Notes under the pieces: generated by a model
What the model saw: the letters and a program-made list of their open reading frames with translations, nothing else
The model's database searches: none
What the model was told of the DNA's origin: nothing
In this document: positions 8,574-17,363 of the stretch, one piece after another
Layout: each line of letters starts with the position of its first letter
Position numbering within the stretch: the stretch's first letter is position 1
NCBI RefSeq assembly: GCF_035621135.1
Contig: NZ_CP141728.1
Span: 62,001 to 126,000 of the forward strand
Reading direction: 5' to 3'
Length of the DNA: 64,000 nucleotides
DNA from: Sinanaerobacter sp. ZZT-01
GTDB lineage: Bacteria > Bacillota > Clostridia > Peptostreptococcales > Anaerovoracaceae
Made by a program: the position numbers and the translations under genes

Positions 8574-9414
8574 CTTTTAAAAGCTCCTCTACATAGGTTG
8601 GCAATGCAAATGCCCCTAAATGAATCTGTGTATTATAATACTTTGTCTTTAATTCTTTTTTCTGCCATCTTTCTGGTAAGAAGTCTCGTGTCGGGTGATA
8701 TTTTTTCGAAGCAAATCCAAACAGCCAATGCCCGGAAGGATAAGTAGGAATATGTGCCTGATACACCTTGCTTATTTCAAAGCTTTCTACAATTCTCTTA
8801 TGTGCTCTTTGCATCGCAATCGCATCATCCGGATAAAACGGACTTTCATGTTGATTTACCATGATACCATCTTCCTTTAATGCTTTATAACAATTCCCAT
8901 AGAACTCTTTTGTGAAAAGTCCTTCCCCCGGACCAAAAGGATCGGTTGAATCTACGATAATCAAATCGTACTCTTGATTTTTTGTGCGAATGAATCGCAA
9001 TCCATCCTGATAATAGATTTTCACTCTTGGATCTTCCAAACAACAGGCAGTAACCGGTAAATATTTTTTACAAACCGCTACGACCTTTTCATCAATTTCA
9101 ACCATATCAATCTGCTTGATTGTCTCATACTTTGATAGCTCGCGAATGACACCGCCGTCACCTGCACCGATCACCAAGACAGTTTTCACATCCGGATGTA
9201 CTGCCATTGGAACATGTACAATCATTTCATGATAAATAAATTCATCCTTTTCCGTCAGCATCATGTATCCGTCTAAAGTTAAAAATCGTCCAAATTGCTT
9301 TGACTCAAACACATCAATTCTTTGAAATTCACTTTGCTCTGAATATAACTGCCGATTTACTTTTATAGAAAATTTCACATCATCGGTATGCCGTTCTGTA
9401 TACCACAAATCCAT
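8563..9414 (-). CDS. speE: Spermidine synthase (polyamine aminopropyltransferase)
   Basis: Transfers the aminopropyl group from decarboxylated SAM to putrescine, giving spermidine and methylthioadenosine. 283 residues, family length. Substrate-side motifs are LDGYMMLTEKDEFIYHEM (gate and diamine site), the SAM-binding VLVIGAGDGGVIREL, and the putrescine-binding DSTDPFGPGEGLFT. Starts 7 bp after speA with overlap into speB. The SAM loop reads GAGDGG rather than the common GGGDGG, a mild change. Works with the upstream speD. Confidence 0.94.
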   Translation of the reverse strand: MDLWYTERHTDDVKFSIKVNRQLYSEQSEFQRIDVFESKQFGRFLTLDGYMMLTEKDEFIYHEMIVHVPMAVHPDVKTVLVIGAGDGGVIRELSKYETIKQIDMVEIDEKVVAVCKKYLPVTACCLEDPRVKIYYQDGLRFIRTKNQEYDLIIVDSTDPFGPGEGLFTKEFYGNCYKALKEDGIMVNQHESPFYPDDAIAMQRAHKRIVESFEISKVYQAHIPTYPSGHWLFGFASKKYHPTRDFLPERWQKKELKTKYYNTQIHLGAFALPTYVEELLKDVE

Positions 9415-9420
9415 GTTTCC

Positions 9421-10875
9421 TTACTCCTTTCCAGCTATAACATTGATATGTTCTATCTTCATATCCTCAGGTCCGGTCATGAAACAACCTTTTCCTTTTG
9501 CATATTGAATATAATTCAATATATCATTTGTAATTTTCTCCCCCGGTGCCAAAATCGGAATACCGGGAGGGTAGCACATGACGAATTCTCCGCACACATA
9601 TCCAGCCGTTTCCATGATCGGCAGCGATTTTTTTTCTCCGTAAAAAGCGTTCTGCGGAGTTTCTGCCACAAGTGGACTCATATATTCGTGATCCAGCATC
9701 CCTGCTCTTTCTTTTTTATACCTGCGGCGTATTTCTGCAAGTGCGCTGACTAGACGTTCAATATCACGTTCCCGGTCTCCCACAGAGATATAAGCCAGTA
9801 TATTTCCAATATCTCCAAATTCTATCTGAATGCCGTACTCATCTCTTAGCAGATCGTAAACTTCAATCCCCGCCAACCCAACATTCAGTGTGTTTACTGA
9901 TAATTTAGTCACATCAAAATCATAAATAGAATCCTTATTGATTCTTTCACTGGAATAAGCATAATAATCGCCGATTTGATTGATTTCATTCCTTGCATAA
10001 TCAGCTAAATCTCTTACCTTTTTAAAGATTTCCTTTCCGTTTAAAGCTAAATTCTTTCTGGATACATCTAAACTGGACAACAATAAGTAAGAAGCGCTCG
10101 TTGTTTGTGTCAGATTAATGATTTGCCTTACATAGTCTGCATTCATTTCTTCCCCTAACAGTAAAAATGAACTTTGCGTTAAACTTCCACCGGATTTATG
10201 CATACTGACAGCCGCCATATCTGCTCCTGCCTCCATAGCGGAAATCGGAAGCTCCTCATCAAAATAAAAGTGTGTGCCATGCGCCTCGTCCGCCAATACC
10301 AACATCCCGTATCGATGCGCAAGCTCTACAATTCCTTTTATATTCGAGCAAATTCCATAATAAGTTGGATTGTTTACTAAAACAGCTTTTGCATCCGGAT
10401 TCTCTAAGATGGTTTTTTCCAGTTCACTCAAACGCATTCCTAAAGATATGCCAAGCTCTTCATCAATATCCGGATTGACATAGATCGGAGTTGCACCACT
10501 TAAAATTAATGCATTGATTGCACTTCGATGCACATTTCTCGGCATGATAATCTTCTCGCCTGACTTACAGGCAGCAAAAACCATAGTCTGGACAGAGGAA
10601 GTGGTTCCTCCTACCATAAAAAAGGCATGTGCTGCACCAAACGCATCTGCTGCAAGTCTTTCCGCTTCGGAAATAACGGAAACCGGATGGCATAAATTAT
10701 CAAGCGGCTTCATGGAATTTACATCAACCGACATACATTTTTCGCCTAGAAAATCAGTCAGTTCCAAGTTTCCCTTTCCTCTTTTATGCCCAGGTACATC
10801 AAATGGTACAATCCGATCTTTTTTAAATTTCTGTAAAGCCTCAAAAATTGGCATATGCCTTTGATCCAAATGCAT
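9421..10875 (-). CDS. speA: Arginine decarboxylase, Orn/Lys/Arg decarboxylase family (short form)
   Basis: PLP-dependent decarboxylase of the aminotransferase fold, 484 residues, like the Bacillus SpeA type. Motifs: FDVPGHKRGKGN near the N-terminus, GGTTSSVQTMVFAA, LADEAHGTHFYF and the PLP lysine in VSMHKSGGSLTQSS; then the small C-terminal domain with PPGIPILAPGE. Homologues act on arginine, ornithine or lysine; arginine is favoured because agmatinase is in the same operon. GGGAGGTG precedes the ATG. Arginine to agmatine starts the putrescine branch of the operon. Confidence 0.9.
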   Translation of the reverse strand: MHLDQRHMPIFEALQKFKKDRIVPFDVPGHKRGKGNLELTDFLGEKCMSVDVNSMKPLDNLCHPVSVISEAERLAADAFGAAHAFFMVGGTTSSVQTMVFAACKSGEKIIMPRNVHRSAINALILSGATPIYVNPDIDEELGISLGMRLSELEKTILENPDAKAVLVNNPTYYGICSNIKGIVELAHRYGMLVLADEAHGTHFYFDEELPISAMEAGADMAAVSMHKSGGSLTQSSFLLLGEEMNADYVRQIINLTQTTSASYLLLSSLDVSRKNLALNGKEIFKKVRDLADYARNEINQIGDYYAYSSERINKDSIYDFDVTKLSVNTLNVGLAGIEVYDLLRDEYGIQIEFGDIGNILAYISVGDRERDIERLVSALAEIRRRYKKERAGMLDHEYMSPLVAETPQNAFYGEKKSLPIMETAGYVCGEFVMCYPPGIPILAPGEKITNDILNYIQYAKGKGCFMTGPEDMKIEHINVIAGKE

Positions 10876-10895
10876 ATCTTACACCTCCCTACTTT

Positions 10896-11705
10896 CTAAT
10901 CATAAATATTACTTCCAGTAAAAATCTCTATCATTTCCCGCCTTAGACTATTGGTAATATCCAATCTTGTTTTTGGGGGTATTTCGTATACGTCTGTTTT
11001 AAATAGATAATTCTTTAAATCAATCTCCTTAATCAGCATCTTTGTATGAAAAAGATTGGATTGATACACATTAATGTCAATGGCATCATATTTTTTCAGC
11101 GTTTTATCATCAATATAATCTTGAATTGAAGTCATGCTTTGATCCATAAAAAGTTTTTTACCTTCAATATCTCTTGTAAATCCACGAACACGATAATCCA
11201 TGGTTATGATATCCGAATCAAAGCTTTGAATTAAATAATCTAATGTAGACAAAGGTGTGATTTCACCGCAGGTAGCTACATCGATATCCACACGAAATGT
11301 CGCGATGCATGTTCCTGGGTGATATTCCGGATAAGTGTGTACCGTTACATGGCTCTTATCCAAGTGTGCAAGAACAGTTTCACCCTTTGTTATGATTTCT
11401 TCTTCAACGCACTTACATGAACCCGAGCGAACCATTTGTTCTTCAGCAAGCAAAATAGTAACGCTCGCTCCTTGCGGCTCATAATCCTGTTTTGAAACAT
11501 TTAATACATGCGCACCTATCATTTCGGATACGTGGTAAAGTATCTTTGTTAAACGATCGGAATTATACTGCTCATCAATATAGGCAATATAGTCTTTTTG
11601 TTCTCGTTCGCTCTTTGCATAGCAGACATCATAAATATTAAAACTCAATGATTTGGTTAAATTATTAAATCCATATAATCGCAATTTGTCATTCATTTTT
11701 TTCAT
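10896..11705 (-). CDS. speD: S-adenosylmethionine decarboxylase proenzyme (long bacterial form)
   Basis: Makes decarboxylated SAM, the aminopropyl donor for SpeE. 269 residues, the size of the E. coli-like class. The chain self-cleaves to create a pyruvoyl group at the serine of LDKSHVTVHTYPE, followed by PGTCIATFRVDIDVATCGEITP, which includes catalytic Cys. First gene of the operon, 21 bp ahead of speA. AAGGATGAGGA lies before the ATG at 11705; an ATG three codons in (11696) is possible. The start is only about 50 nt after the leader terminator, so expression should depend on read-through. Confidence 0.94.
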   Translation of the reverse strand: MKKMNDKLRLYGFNNLTKSLSFNIYDVCYAKSEREQKDYIAYIDEQYNSDRLTKILYHVSEMIGAHVLNVSKQDYEPQGASVTILLAEEQMVRSGSCKCVEEEIITKGETVLAHLDKSHVTVHTYPEYHPGTCIATFRVDIDVATCGEITPLSTLDYLIQSFDSDIITMDYRVRGFTRDIEGKKLFMDQSMTSIQDYIDDKTLKKYDAIDINVYQSNLFHTKMLIKEIDLKNYLFKTDVYEIPPKTRLDITNSLRREMIEIFTGSNIYD

Positions 11706-11755
11706 TCCTCATCCTTATCGTTCCCAAGATATCCGCAAACATTTTGATAAATATT

Positions 11756-11805
11756 AAAAAAACTCAAGCTGAATGATCATTTTTAACATCATTACACTTG
11801 AGTTT
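11756..11805 (-). terminator. Intrinsic terminator just before speD (likely attenuator)
   Basis: A 9-bp perfect stem (AAACTCAAG at 11760-11768 with CTTGAGTTT at 11797-11805), with a second internal stem AATGAT/ATCATT, is followed on the minus strand by seven T. Only about 50 nt then remain before the speD start and I see no full promoter in them. The element is therefore positioned as a conditional terminator for the polyamine operon. Confidence 0.85.
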
Positions 11806-12136
11806 CAATACTAAAATTGTTTTATTTCAATGCAAAGCTCTATTTGCATTTTATTTATTCAATATCAGATTAGAGTCTATATAGCAAGAATTACTTTTAC
11901 TACTCTTATTGATCGTTTCACAAGTGTGATGTGCCTTCGGGCACACGGTTGTTTAGTAACCAACTCAATGTTAAATCATTGTATTCAACATCAACTTATA
12001 AAATTTGAGCAATGTACTCAATCAATAAGGCAACGAAGTTGCCAATTCGGCATTTGACCTGGCTGTCCGCATGGCCATGATTCCCAAAAATGGAAATAGT
12101 CAAAAATTCTCGCAAAAACCTCTAACTGTTTTTGCT
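11757..12136 (-). ncRNA. Structured leader RNA of the polyamine operon (no family recognised)
   Basis: The minus-strand transcript from the promoter at 12143-12171 to the terminator folds into many perfect hairpins. A 9-bp outer helix (12021-12029 with 11905-11913) encloses four arms: 12005-12009/12017-12021, an 8-bp stem 11984-11991/11968-11975, 11961-11964/11948-11951, and a 7-bp stem with a CGAA loop (11929-11946). Upstream are a 6-bp hairpin (12029-12043) and a perfect 8-bp stem right at the 5' end (12112-12119/12128-12135). An 18-codon ORF (12022-12078) overlaps these. Position before speD and the terminator suggest a cis-regulator responding to SAM, a polyamine or arginine, but a free-standing RNA is possible. 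It does not match riboswitch consensus sequences I know. Confidence 0.6.
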
Positions 12137-12142
12137 TTTCCA

Positions 12143-12171
12143 ATTATATATCAGCTTATTTTAAAATGCAA
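12143..12171 (-). promoter_or_regulatory. Sigma-A type promoter of the speD leader
   Basis: Minus strand TTGCAT (12166-12171), 17-bp spacer, TATAAT (12143-12148). The predicted start near 12136 falls at the foot of the first perfect 8-bp hairpin of the leader. Confidence 0.75.
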
Positions 12172-12225
12172 CTATTATTTAATATGTAATCTTATTTTCA
12201 TTTTCCTGACACACATTTTCTATCA

Positions 12226-13035
12226 TCACACCAATTCGTCTCCGTTTTGCTGCATCAGATATGCAACCGCAGCCTCTGTGATGCGCTCTGCAGCCCTTTC
12301 CTGATATTCGTCGGAAACAATCAACTTCCAATCTTCTGGATTTGTAACATAACCGATTTCGATCAAGACAGCTGCGACTTCCGTTTGACGTAAGACCTGC
12401 AAGTCTGTATCCGCTACAATCCCTCGACTTATGATCTGCGTGTCCGCTGCAATTTTCTCTTCTATTTTTTTTGCTAAAATATAGCTTTCTTCTCCTCCGA
12501 TTGTTTTCTTTTCGTTATACCATATACCCATTCCTCTGACACTGCTGTCAGTAAAGGAATTTTGATGAATGCTTATAAATAGATCCGGATTTTCTTTTTT
12601 TGCCATAGCCACCCGCGCATCTCGTGATAAATACGTATCATCATTTCGAGTCATAAAGACCCTTACTCCTTTTTTTTCTAATTTTTTTTGTATCTTAAGC
12701 GTAATTTGTAAATTCAATTCTTTTTCTAAAATAGCTCCTGCATCCGTTCCACAGTCATTTCCGCCATGTCCAGCATCGAGCATCACTGTCCCCAGCAAAT
12801 CATCATTTAAATCCCATAAGTCTTCAAAAACATGGCTTGTCCCACTCTCTTTTCCAATGAAACCAGAATGAATCATTACACTTCGAAAAAAGAAAAGCGT
12901 TAAAACACTGACTGCAAAAAAAATCAATTTTTTCTGTAGCCTTTTTCTTTTTATCCTTTTTCTTTTTAACCGTTCTCTGCGAAGCTGCCTGCGTTGACTC
13001 GGTTCTAAATTTTCTATCGATGGCTGCATAGACAT
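12226..13035 (-). CDS. N-acetylmuramoyl-L-alanine amidase (Amidase_3, CwlD-like)
   Basis: Zn-dependent amidase that cuts the amide between muramic acid and the stem peptide. 269 residues. A very basic N-terminus (residues 15-37, RRQLRRERLKRKR and similar) precedes a single membrane anchor near 38-56. The catalytic domain starts at VMLDAGHGGNDCG (Zn His), then EKELNLQITLKI (Glu ligand), FISIHQNSF (His) and AAVLIEIGYVTN (catalytic Glu). Resembles the spore-cortex amidase CwlD in size and anchor, but the sporulation role is inference. Single gene; nothing else recognised between it and 13284. Confidence 0.9.
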   Translation of the reverse strand: MSMQPSIENLEPSQRRQLRRERLKRKRIKRKRLQKKLIFFAVSVLTLFFFRSVMIHSGFIGKESGTSHVFEDLWDLNDDLLGTVMLDAGHGGNDCGTDAGAILEKELNLQITLKIQKKLEKKGVRVFMTRNDDTYLSRDARVAMAKKENPDLFISIHQNSFTDSSVRGMGIWYNEKKTIGGEESYILAKKIEEKIAADTQIISRGIVADTDLQVLRQTEVAAVLIEIGYVTNPEDWKLIVSDEYQERAAERITEAAVAYLMQQNGDELV

Positions 13036-13283
13036 TCCTTTCTCTTAATCATACATATCAGGGGTTCTTGTTTCCATATATATCCTCAATGACCGTATGT
13101 GTAAGATACTCTTTTATAATATAAGGAACAATATTCTCATTCATATAAAAAATAATATTTATATTTAATTTTTTTGCTTTACTATATTATTATAGATTTT
13201 TATTATATCAGATATCAAGCAGTCAATTCTTAAGTTACTCTTAAATATAAAGCTTTCCCTTTAAATAAAAGTATTCCTAAACT

Positions 13284-13320
13284 AAAATAACTCGGCAGGA
13301 ATGCCCACCGAGTTATTTTT
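13284..13320. terminator. Bidirectional terminator after the DUF2680 gene
   Basis: AATAACTCGG and CCGAGTTATT form a 10-bp or longer stem flanked by A and T runs on the two sides. It lies right after the stop of the secreted DUF2680-type gene. The rest of 13036-13283 is A/T-rich with no gene seen. Confidence 0.8.
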
Positions 13321-13329
13321 ATATCCTTA

Positions 13330-13848
13330 TTAATTTTCAGTCACTTGACAGCTTCCGTTTCTAAAAGCACGCCCTTCACCTTTTCCTTGCACATTTTTCA
13401 TTTTGTTTCCTTGCACATTTTTCATTTTGTTTCCTTGCCCTTGACCGTTACCATTCATCATTCCAAATCCAGCTCCCATTTTTTCACCAATTTTTGCAGT
13501 TCTGCCCCCATCGCAATTGCTCTGATTTTCTTCAATTTCTGCAATGATCTCTTCTGCTCTTTCCTGTGCCATGCTTCCCTCAGAAACCCTTTCTTCTAAA
13601 CGATCCTTTTTTATTTGGAGCTGTTCTCCTTTAAACGCTTCCAGCTTTCCAGCATCCTTTGCAATGCTTCCATAAGTAACATTGTCTGCTGTTTTTTCTG
13701 CAACAACACCTTCTACTGTTCTCCCTGTCAGTGCTGCAACTGCTTCTGCCGGGTTCTCATAGCTTGAAGCTGCAAAGGCAGTCAATGAAGTTGCCCCAAA
13801 TGCAAATACCATCATACCAACTGTTAAAGCTATTTTTGTCCTTTTCAT
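13330..13848 (-). CDS. Secreted DUF2680-type small protein
   Basis: No biochemical function known. The ATG at 13848 has AAAGGAGG 8 nt ahead, so the seven codons upstream in the frame are left out, giving 172 residues. A signal peptide covers about residues 1-25 (MKRTKIALTVGMMVFAFGAT, then A-rich to AFAA). The next 90 residues are a charged helical region with LTGRTVEGVVAEK, the DUF2680 pattern. The C-terminus is rich in Gly, Asn, Met and Lys, with a repeated octapeptide GNKMKNVQ. Such proteins are exported; a metal-binding or envelope role would be a guess. Confidence 0.8.
   Translation of the reverse strand: MKRTKIALTVGMMVFAFGATSLTAFAASSYENPAEAVAALTGRTVEGVVAEKTADNVTYGSIAKDAGKLEAFKGEQLQIKKDRLEERVSEGSMAQERAEEIIAEIEENQSNCDGGRTAKIGEKMGAGFGMMNGNGQGQGNKMKNVQGNKMKNVQGKGEGRAFRNGSCQVTEN
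13382..13429. repeat. Two tandem 24-bp units within the DUF2680 gene
   Basis: An exact 24-bp unit occurs twice in direct succession (13382-13405 and 13406-13429), with a partial third copy after it. The unit is a multiple of three and encodes one octapeptide per copy, so copy number can change without a frameshift. Confidence 0.9.
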
Positions 13849-14002
13849 ATAAAAGACCTCCTTTTTCATATTTGCTTCTTGTCTTTAACAAGTTTTATGA
13901 TTTCATGATACCCCGCACATATGGCAAAAGTATGGCATAAATTTTTCATTTTCGTGGTATTTTATAATTTCTTGCATTTTGTTTCTCTTATTCGATTTTC
14001 AA

Positions 14003-15136
14003 TTAACCTTCCTTATAAACTTGTTTCATATACTCGCTTAACTTTTTTAAACCTTCTGCCAAAGTTTTGGAATCGTATGCGTAACCGATTCTTACGCAAT
14101 ACTCCAATTCAAAGCATTCTCCAGGAGTAAAAAAAACACCTGTATCCTTTAATAAATTTTTACAGAATTCTCTGGAAGGTACTTTAAAATCATAATACAG
14201 CAATGCAGTGGTTCCCGCCTCCGGTTTTGTATACGTAATATGCGGTTCCGCATTCACCCAGTCATCCAGAATTTTTCGATTTTTTTTAATGATTTCTCTG
14301 TTTCGCTTAAAAATGGCCTCTTTACTTTCCAGCGCAACAGAAGCAAAGATATCATCCATTACGCCACAGCTGATCGTATCATAATCTCTTCGTTCTTTGC
14401 ACAAATCAAGGACTTCTTGACAACGGGCTGCGATCCAGCCCATACGAAGACCTGCCAATGAAAACACCTTTGACATGCTCCCCACGCTGATCCCTTTTTC
14501 GTACAGGTCTGTTATAGACGGCATATAGCTTTCATCGATGCTTAATCCTCTATATACTTCGTCGCTGAGAATATAAGCTCCTGCTTTAGAGGCAATGTAT
14601 ACGATTTCTTCCAGCATTTCCTGCGGGATCAAAGAGCCGGACGGATTATTTGGATTATTGATTGTAATCAGCTTTGTATTGCCTTTGACCATACGTTTCA
14701 GCTCTTTTAAGTCAGGAAGAAATCCCTTTTCTGGTGTCAGCTGCAGTATGTTTACCTCTGCACCGATCGATTCCGGAATGGAGTAATGCTGCTGATAAGT
14801 AGGCATCACCGAAACCATAGAATCTCCTCGTTCCAAAATTGAAAGCAATGCCAGATGATTTCCGCCAATTGCTCCGTGGGTAGGGATAACCTGATGTGGT
14901 TCAATCTTTTCATATAATCCACTTATTCCATTGCGATAAGCGTCTGATCCATAGATATGACTATATGTCATTCTTGTATCAGCTAACCCTTTCATAAATT
15001 CCTCCGGATTCTTCTCCGCCAATATTAAAAGCTCTCTCAGCGTAAGCGAATCTACGCAGGTTTCCGCCAAATTATACACCGCATCATTCTCATATTCGTT
15101 CATCCATTGCTCCACCTTAAACGTTTTTATCTTCAT
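14003..15136 (-). CDS. PLP-dependent aminotransferase, class I/II
   Basis: Fold-type I aminotransferase of unknown substrate, about 377 residues. The cofactor is held by INNPNNPSGSLIP (Asn), YILSDEVYRGL (Asp and Tyr) and the Schiff-base lysine in SVGSMSKVFSLAGLRMGW. The substrate-carboxylate arginine is in FELEYCVRIGYAYD near the C-terminus. The ATG at 15136 follows GGAGGTG; four more codons upstream are unlikely. No operon partner. It resembles aminotransferases often labelled as acting on aspartate or as capreomycidine-synthase-like, so I keep the general name. Confidence 0.88.
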   Translation of the reverse strand: MKIKTFKVEQWMNEYENDAVYNLAETCVDSLTLRELLILAEKNPEEFMKGLADTRMTYSHIYGSDAYRNGISGLYEKIEPHQVIPTHGAIGGNHLALLSILERGDSMVSVMPTYQQHYSIPESIGAEVNILQLTPEKGFLPDLKELKRMVKGNTKLITINNPNNPSGSLIPQEMLEEIVYIASKAGAYILSDEVYRGLSIDESYMPSITDLYEKGISVGSMSKVFSLAGLRMGWIAARCQEVLDLCKERRDYDTISCGVMDDIFASVALESKEAIFKRNREIIKKNRKILDDWVNAEPHITYTKPEAGTTALLYYDFKVPSREFCKNLLKDTGVFFTPGECFELEYCVRIGYAYDSKTLAEGLKKLSEYMKQVYKEG

Positions 15137-15373
15137 AAACACCTCCATCTTTCACTTTATTTATTGCCTATTATTATAGATTTTTTGTATTACTCTTGCA
15201 TAGTTTTAATCATGAAAAACTATACTATTTATCTTATCTGCAAAAATTAAAATTATTTAAAAAAATGTTGCAACATCAGAGAAACTTTAAGCTGCAACAT
15301 CCATAATTATTTTTCATTCAATTTTAGTTCGATAAATCTTTATCGCAAGAGATAGGTCCAAAAAATCTATCTT

Positions 15374-15841
15374 TTACTTTCCCTCTTTTCCTGTCATATG
15401 CTCAATTTCAATCTCCATTACGCTTACAGCTGCAAGTGCCTTTTCAATATATGCCTGTCCGCTTTGCATATATTCAGAGGAGTATTTTTCAATCAATGCT
15501 AAAAGACCTTCCCTTTTCTCCTGCGGCTCTGAAAGCACACGTGCTTTCCCGAATACAATCGCACTTCGATACAAGGTATCGAACTTTTCCGGTAAAACTT
15601 CATTCTTTTCAACCACACTCAGGGATACCTTCGGCTCTTTTTTAATTGCATCAATTTTATGTCCCTGCATTGCACCGTGAAAATATATTTTATTATCCTT
15701 GTAAGCAAAACTGATCGGCAGTGAATAAGGATAACCACCATCCCCTAAAAGAGCCAGCGTGCCGTAAAGCGTTCTTTCAAGCATCTGAATTGTTTCTTCT
15801 GTCGCCAATTGTTTTTCTTTTCTTCTCATTTCTCGAAACAT
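15374..15841 (-). CDS. Pyridoxamine 5'-phosphate oxidase-related flavin-binding protein (NimA-like)
   Basis: Split-barrel flavin-binding family, about 155 residues. Motifs are TLYGTLALLGDGGYPYSLPISF (strand pair), KIYFHGAMQGHKIDAI, which corresponds to the FMN phosphate contacts, and RSAIVFGKARVL. Members include nitroimidazole-resistance proteins, but most are uncharacterised. Start at 15841 chosen from AAAGGAGG 6 nt ahead; six codons upstream excluded. Alone between two unrelated genes. Confidence 0.85.
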   Translation of the reverse strand: MFREMRRKEKQLATEETIQMLERTLYGTLALLGDGGYPYSLPISFAYKDNKIYFHGAMQGHKIDAIKKEPKVSLSVVEKNEVLPEKFDTLYRSAIVFGKARVLSEPQEKREGLLALIEKYSSEYMQSGQAYIEKALAAVSVMEIEIEHMTGKEGK

Positions 15842-15893
15842 AATATCCTCCTTTTTCACATCACCGTATTCTAATTGCTTTTATTTTAACTCA

Positions 15894-17363
15894 TTACCTT
15901 GCTTTTTTCAAATAATTATCCACTACATGGCTTTCTAAATTTTTCACTTTAAGGCTCTGGTATTTTTGATTGCTGAATATATTGACTTTGAAGCTGGCAA
16001 GACCTGCCCTCTTTTGAAAATAAGAATGTGATTTCTCAAATGACTGCACTGCTGTTCTCTTTACTACTGTTTTGACCTTATACATTCCATTGTATGACAT
16101 AGTAAGAAGCTCTTGATCCATACCAACTGCGGCATTTCGAAATTGCATATAGCCTAACCAACATGCAAAAGGCAAGAGGATCACACCAGCAATTCCAAAC
16201 GAAACATAGTGCATTAGAATTGCTACTAAAATACCTAAAAAAAGAACCTTTTTCCAAATAAAACGCAACAGTGCACGTTTCGGAAGCACCTGTATTTTCC
16301 CTTTATAAACAAATTCGGGCAGCAATTCATCCATGATCTCTTCCTCTAATTTTGCATTACAGATTGGAAATAAAATAGCAGACTCTCCTTTTTCATCCCC
16401 ATATCCAATGCTTTCGATTTCTAATGTTTTTAGATGAAACAGCTGCATAAGTGCATTCTGCCGCCCATGCACTCCTTTTATTTTATCCCGTGAAAACGAA
16501 TAATGTTTTTGATTCAATAATCCGTAACAGATATTCAGCTTATCTCCCTCCACATCGATTCTAAAATTATAGTATTGAATCAGACTTTTCATGATTGATA
16601 AAAGAGTGCTGATTAAAATAACACCCGCCACAACCCATATTACTTTTTCCCATAGATATTTTGCCGTTATTTCGTAATCTAAGAGTTTAATATCAAAAAT
16701 ATTGAAAATATAATCATCTAAAAATGTATAGGCGACAAAAATAATACCAATTCCTTTTGTGACCGCATTGGAAGTACACGCATAAAGCATCAATTGAGTA
16801 AAACTGACATTGTAGCCTTTACCAAAAGTCTTAGAATCTGTTTTGATATGGTCCGGGCGATTTAAAATCAAACTGCGGACTTCGAGTGCTCTCCTTTTAT
16901 CTAACAGCAAAGACAGCTCGCTTTCATTTTTTGAAAGGCTCCCCGTATCTACTTTTACTTTAACCGTCCCAAATATTTTGTCCAGAATACCCTCTGTCAG
17001 ATCCACTGTTGTCACTCGTTGAAATGGGATTTCTCTGATTTTTACATTCAGCAGTCCGCTTTTAAAATAGATCGCCTCTTTGTAAAAATAAAATACCTGC
17101 CTGCGCCAGTCCAATACACTGAATAGCAGCATGCTCAGTAGGATTAGAAACAATACATAAAAGAAAAGGTTGCCGCCAAAACCATCATGGTTTTTTATAA
17201 TGATGATAAATAGTACAAGACCTTCCATCATTTTTTTTAAAAACATATATAATATTTTACAACTATGATTTCTCTCCGTCTGAAAGGGCATACTTCTCTT
17301 ACTTTCAGACACTAAAGTATCGTCAATCTTTTTTTGTTCTTCTTTCTCAATCAACATCATCAC
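15894..17363 (-). CDS. YdbT-like membrane protein with bacterial PH domains
   Basis: 489 residues with two or three pairs of membrane helices (near 50-90, 200-260, 360-400) and repeated bPH2 domains after each, for example AIYFKSGLLNVKIREIPFQRVTTVD near 110-135 and LNICYGLLNQKHYSFSRDKIKGV near 285-310. It overlaps the YdbS-like gene by 17 bp, the pairing seen in Bacillus ydbS-ydbT. In B. subtilis these proteins relate to resistance to an amyloliquecidin-type or other envelope-active agent; that role here is inference. Confidence 0.85.
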   Translation of the reverse strand: MMMLIEKEEQKKIDDTLVSESKRSMPFQTERNHSCKILYMFLKKMMEGLVLFIIIIKNHDGFGGNLFFYVLFLILLSMLLFSVLDWRRQVFYFYKEAIYFKSGLLNVKIREIPFQRVTTVDLTEGILDKIFGTVKVKVDTGSLSKNESELSLLLDKRRALEVRSLILNRPDHIKTDSKTFGKGYNVSFTQLMLYACTSNAVTKGIGIIFVAYTFLDDYIFNIFDIKLLDYEITAKYLWEKVIWVVAGVILISTLLSIMKSLIQYYNFRIDVEGDKLNICYGLLNQKHYSFSRDKIKGVHGRQNALMQLFHLKTLEIESIGYGDEKGESAILFPICNAKLEEEIMDELLPEFVYKGKIQVLPKRALLRFIWKKVLFLGILVAILMHYVSFGIAGVILLPFACWLGYMQFRNAAVGMDQELLTMSYNGMYKVKTVVKRTAVQSFEKSHSYFQKRAGLASFKVNIFSNQKYQSLKVKNLESHVVDNYLKKAR

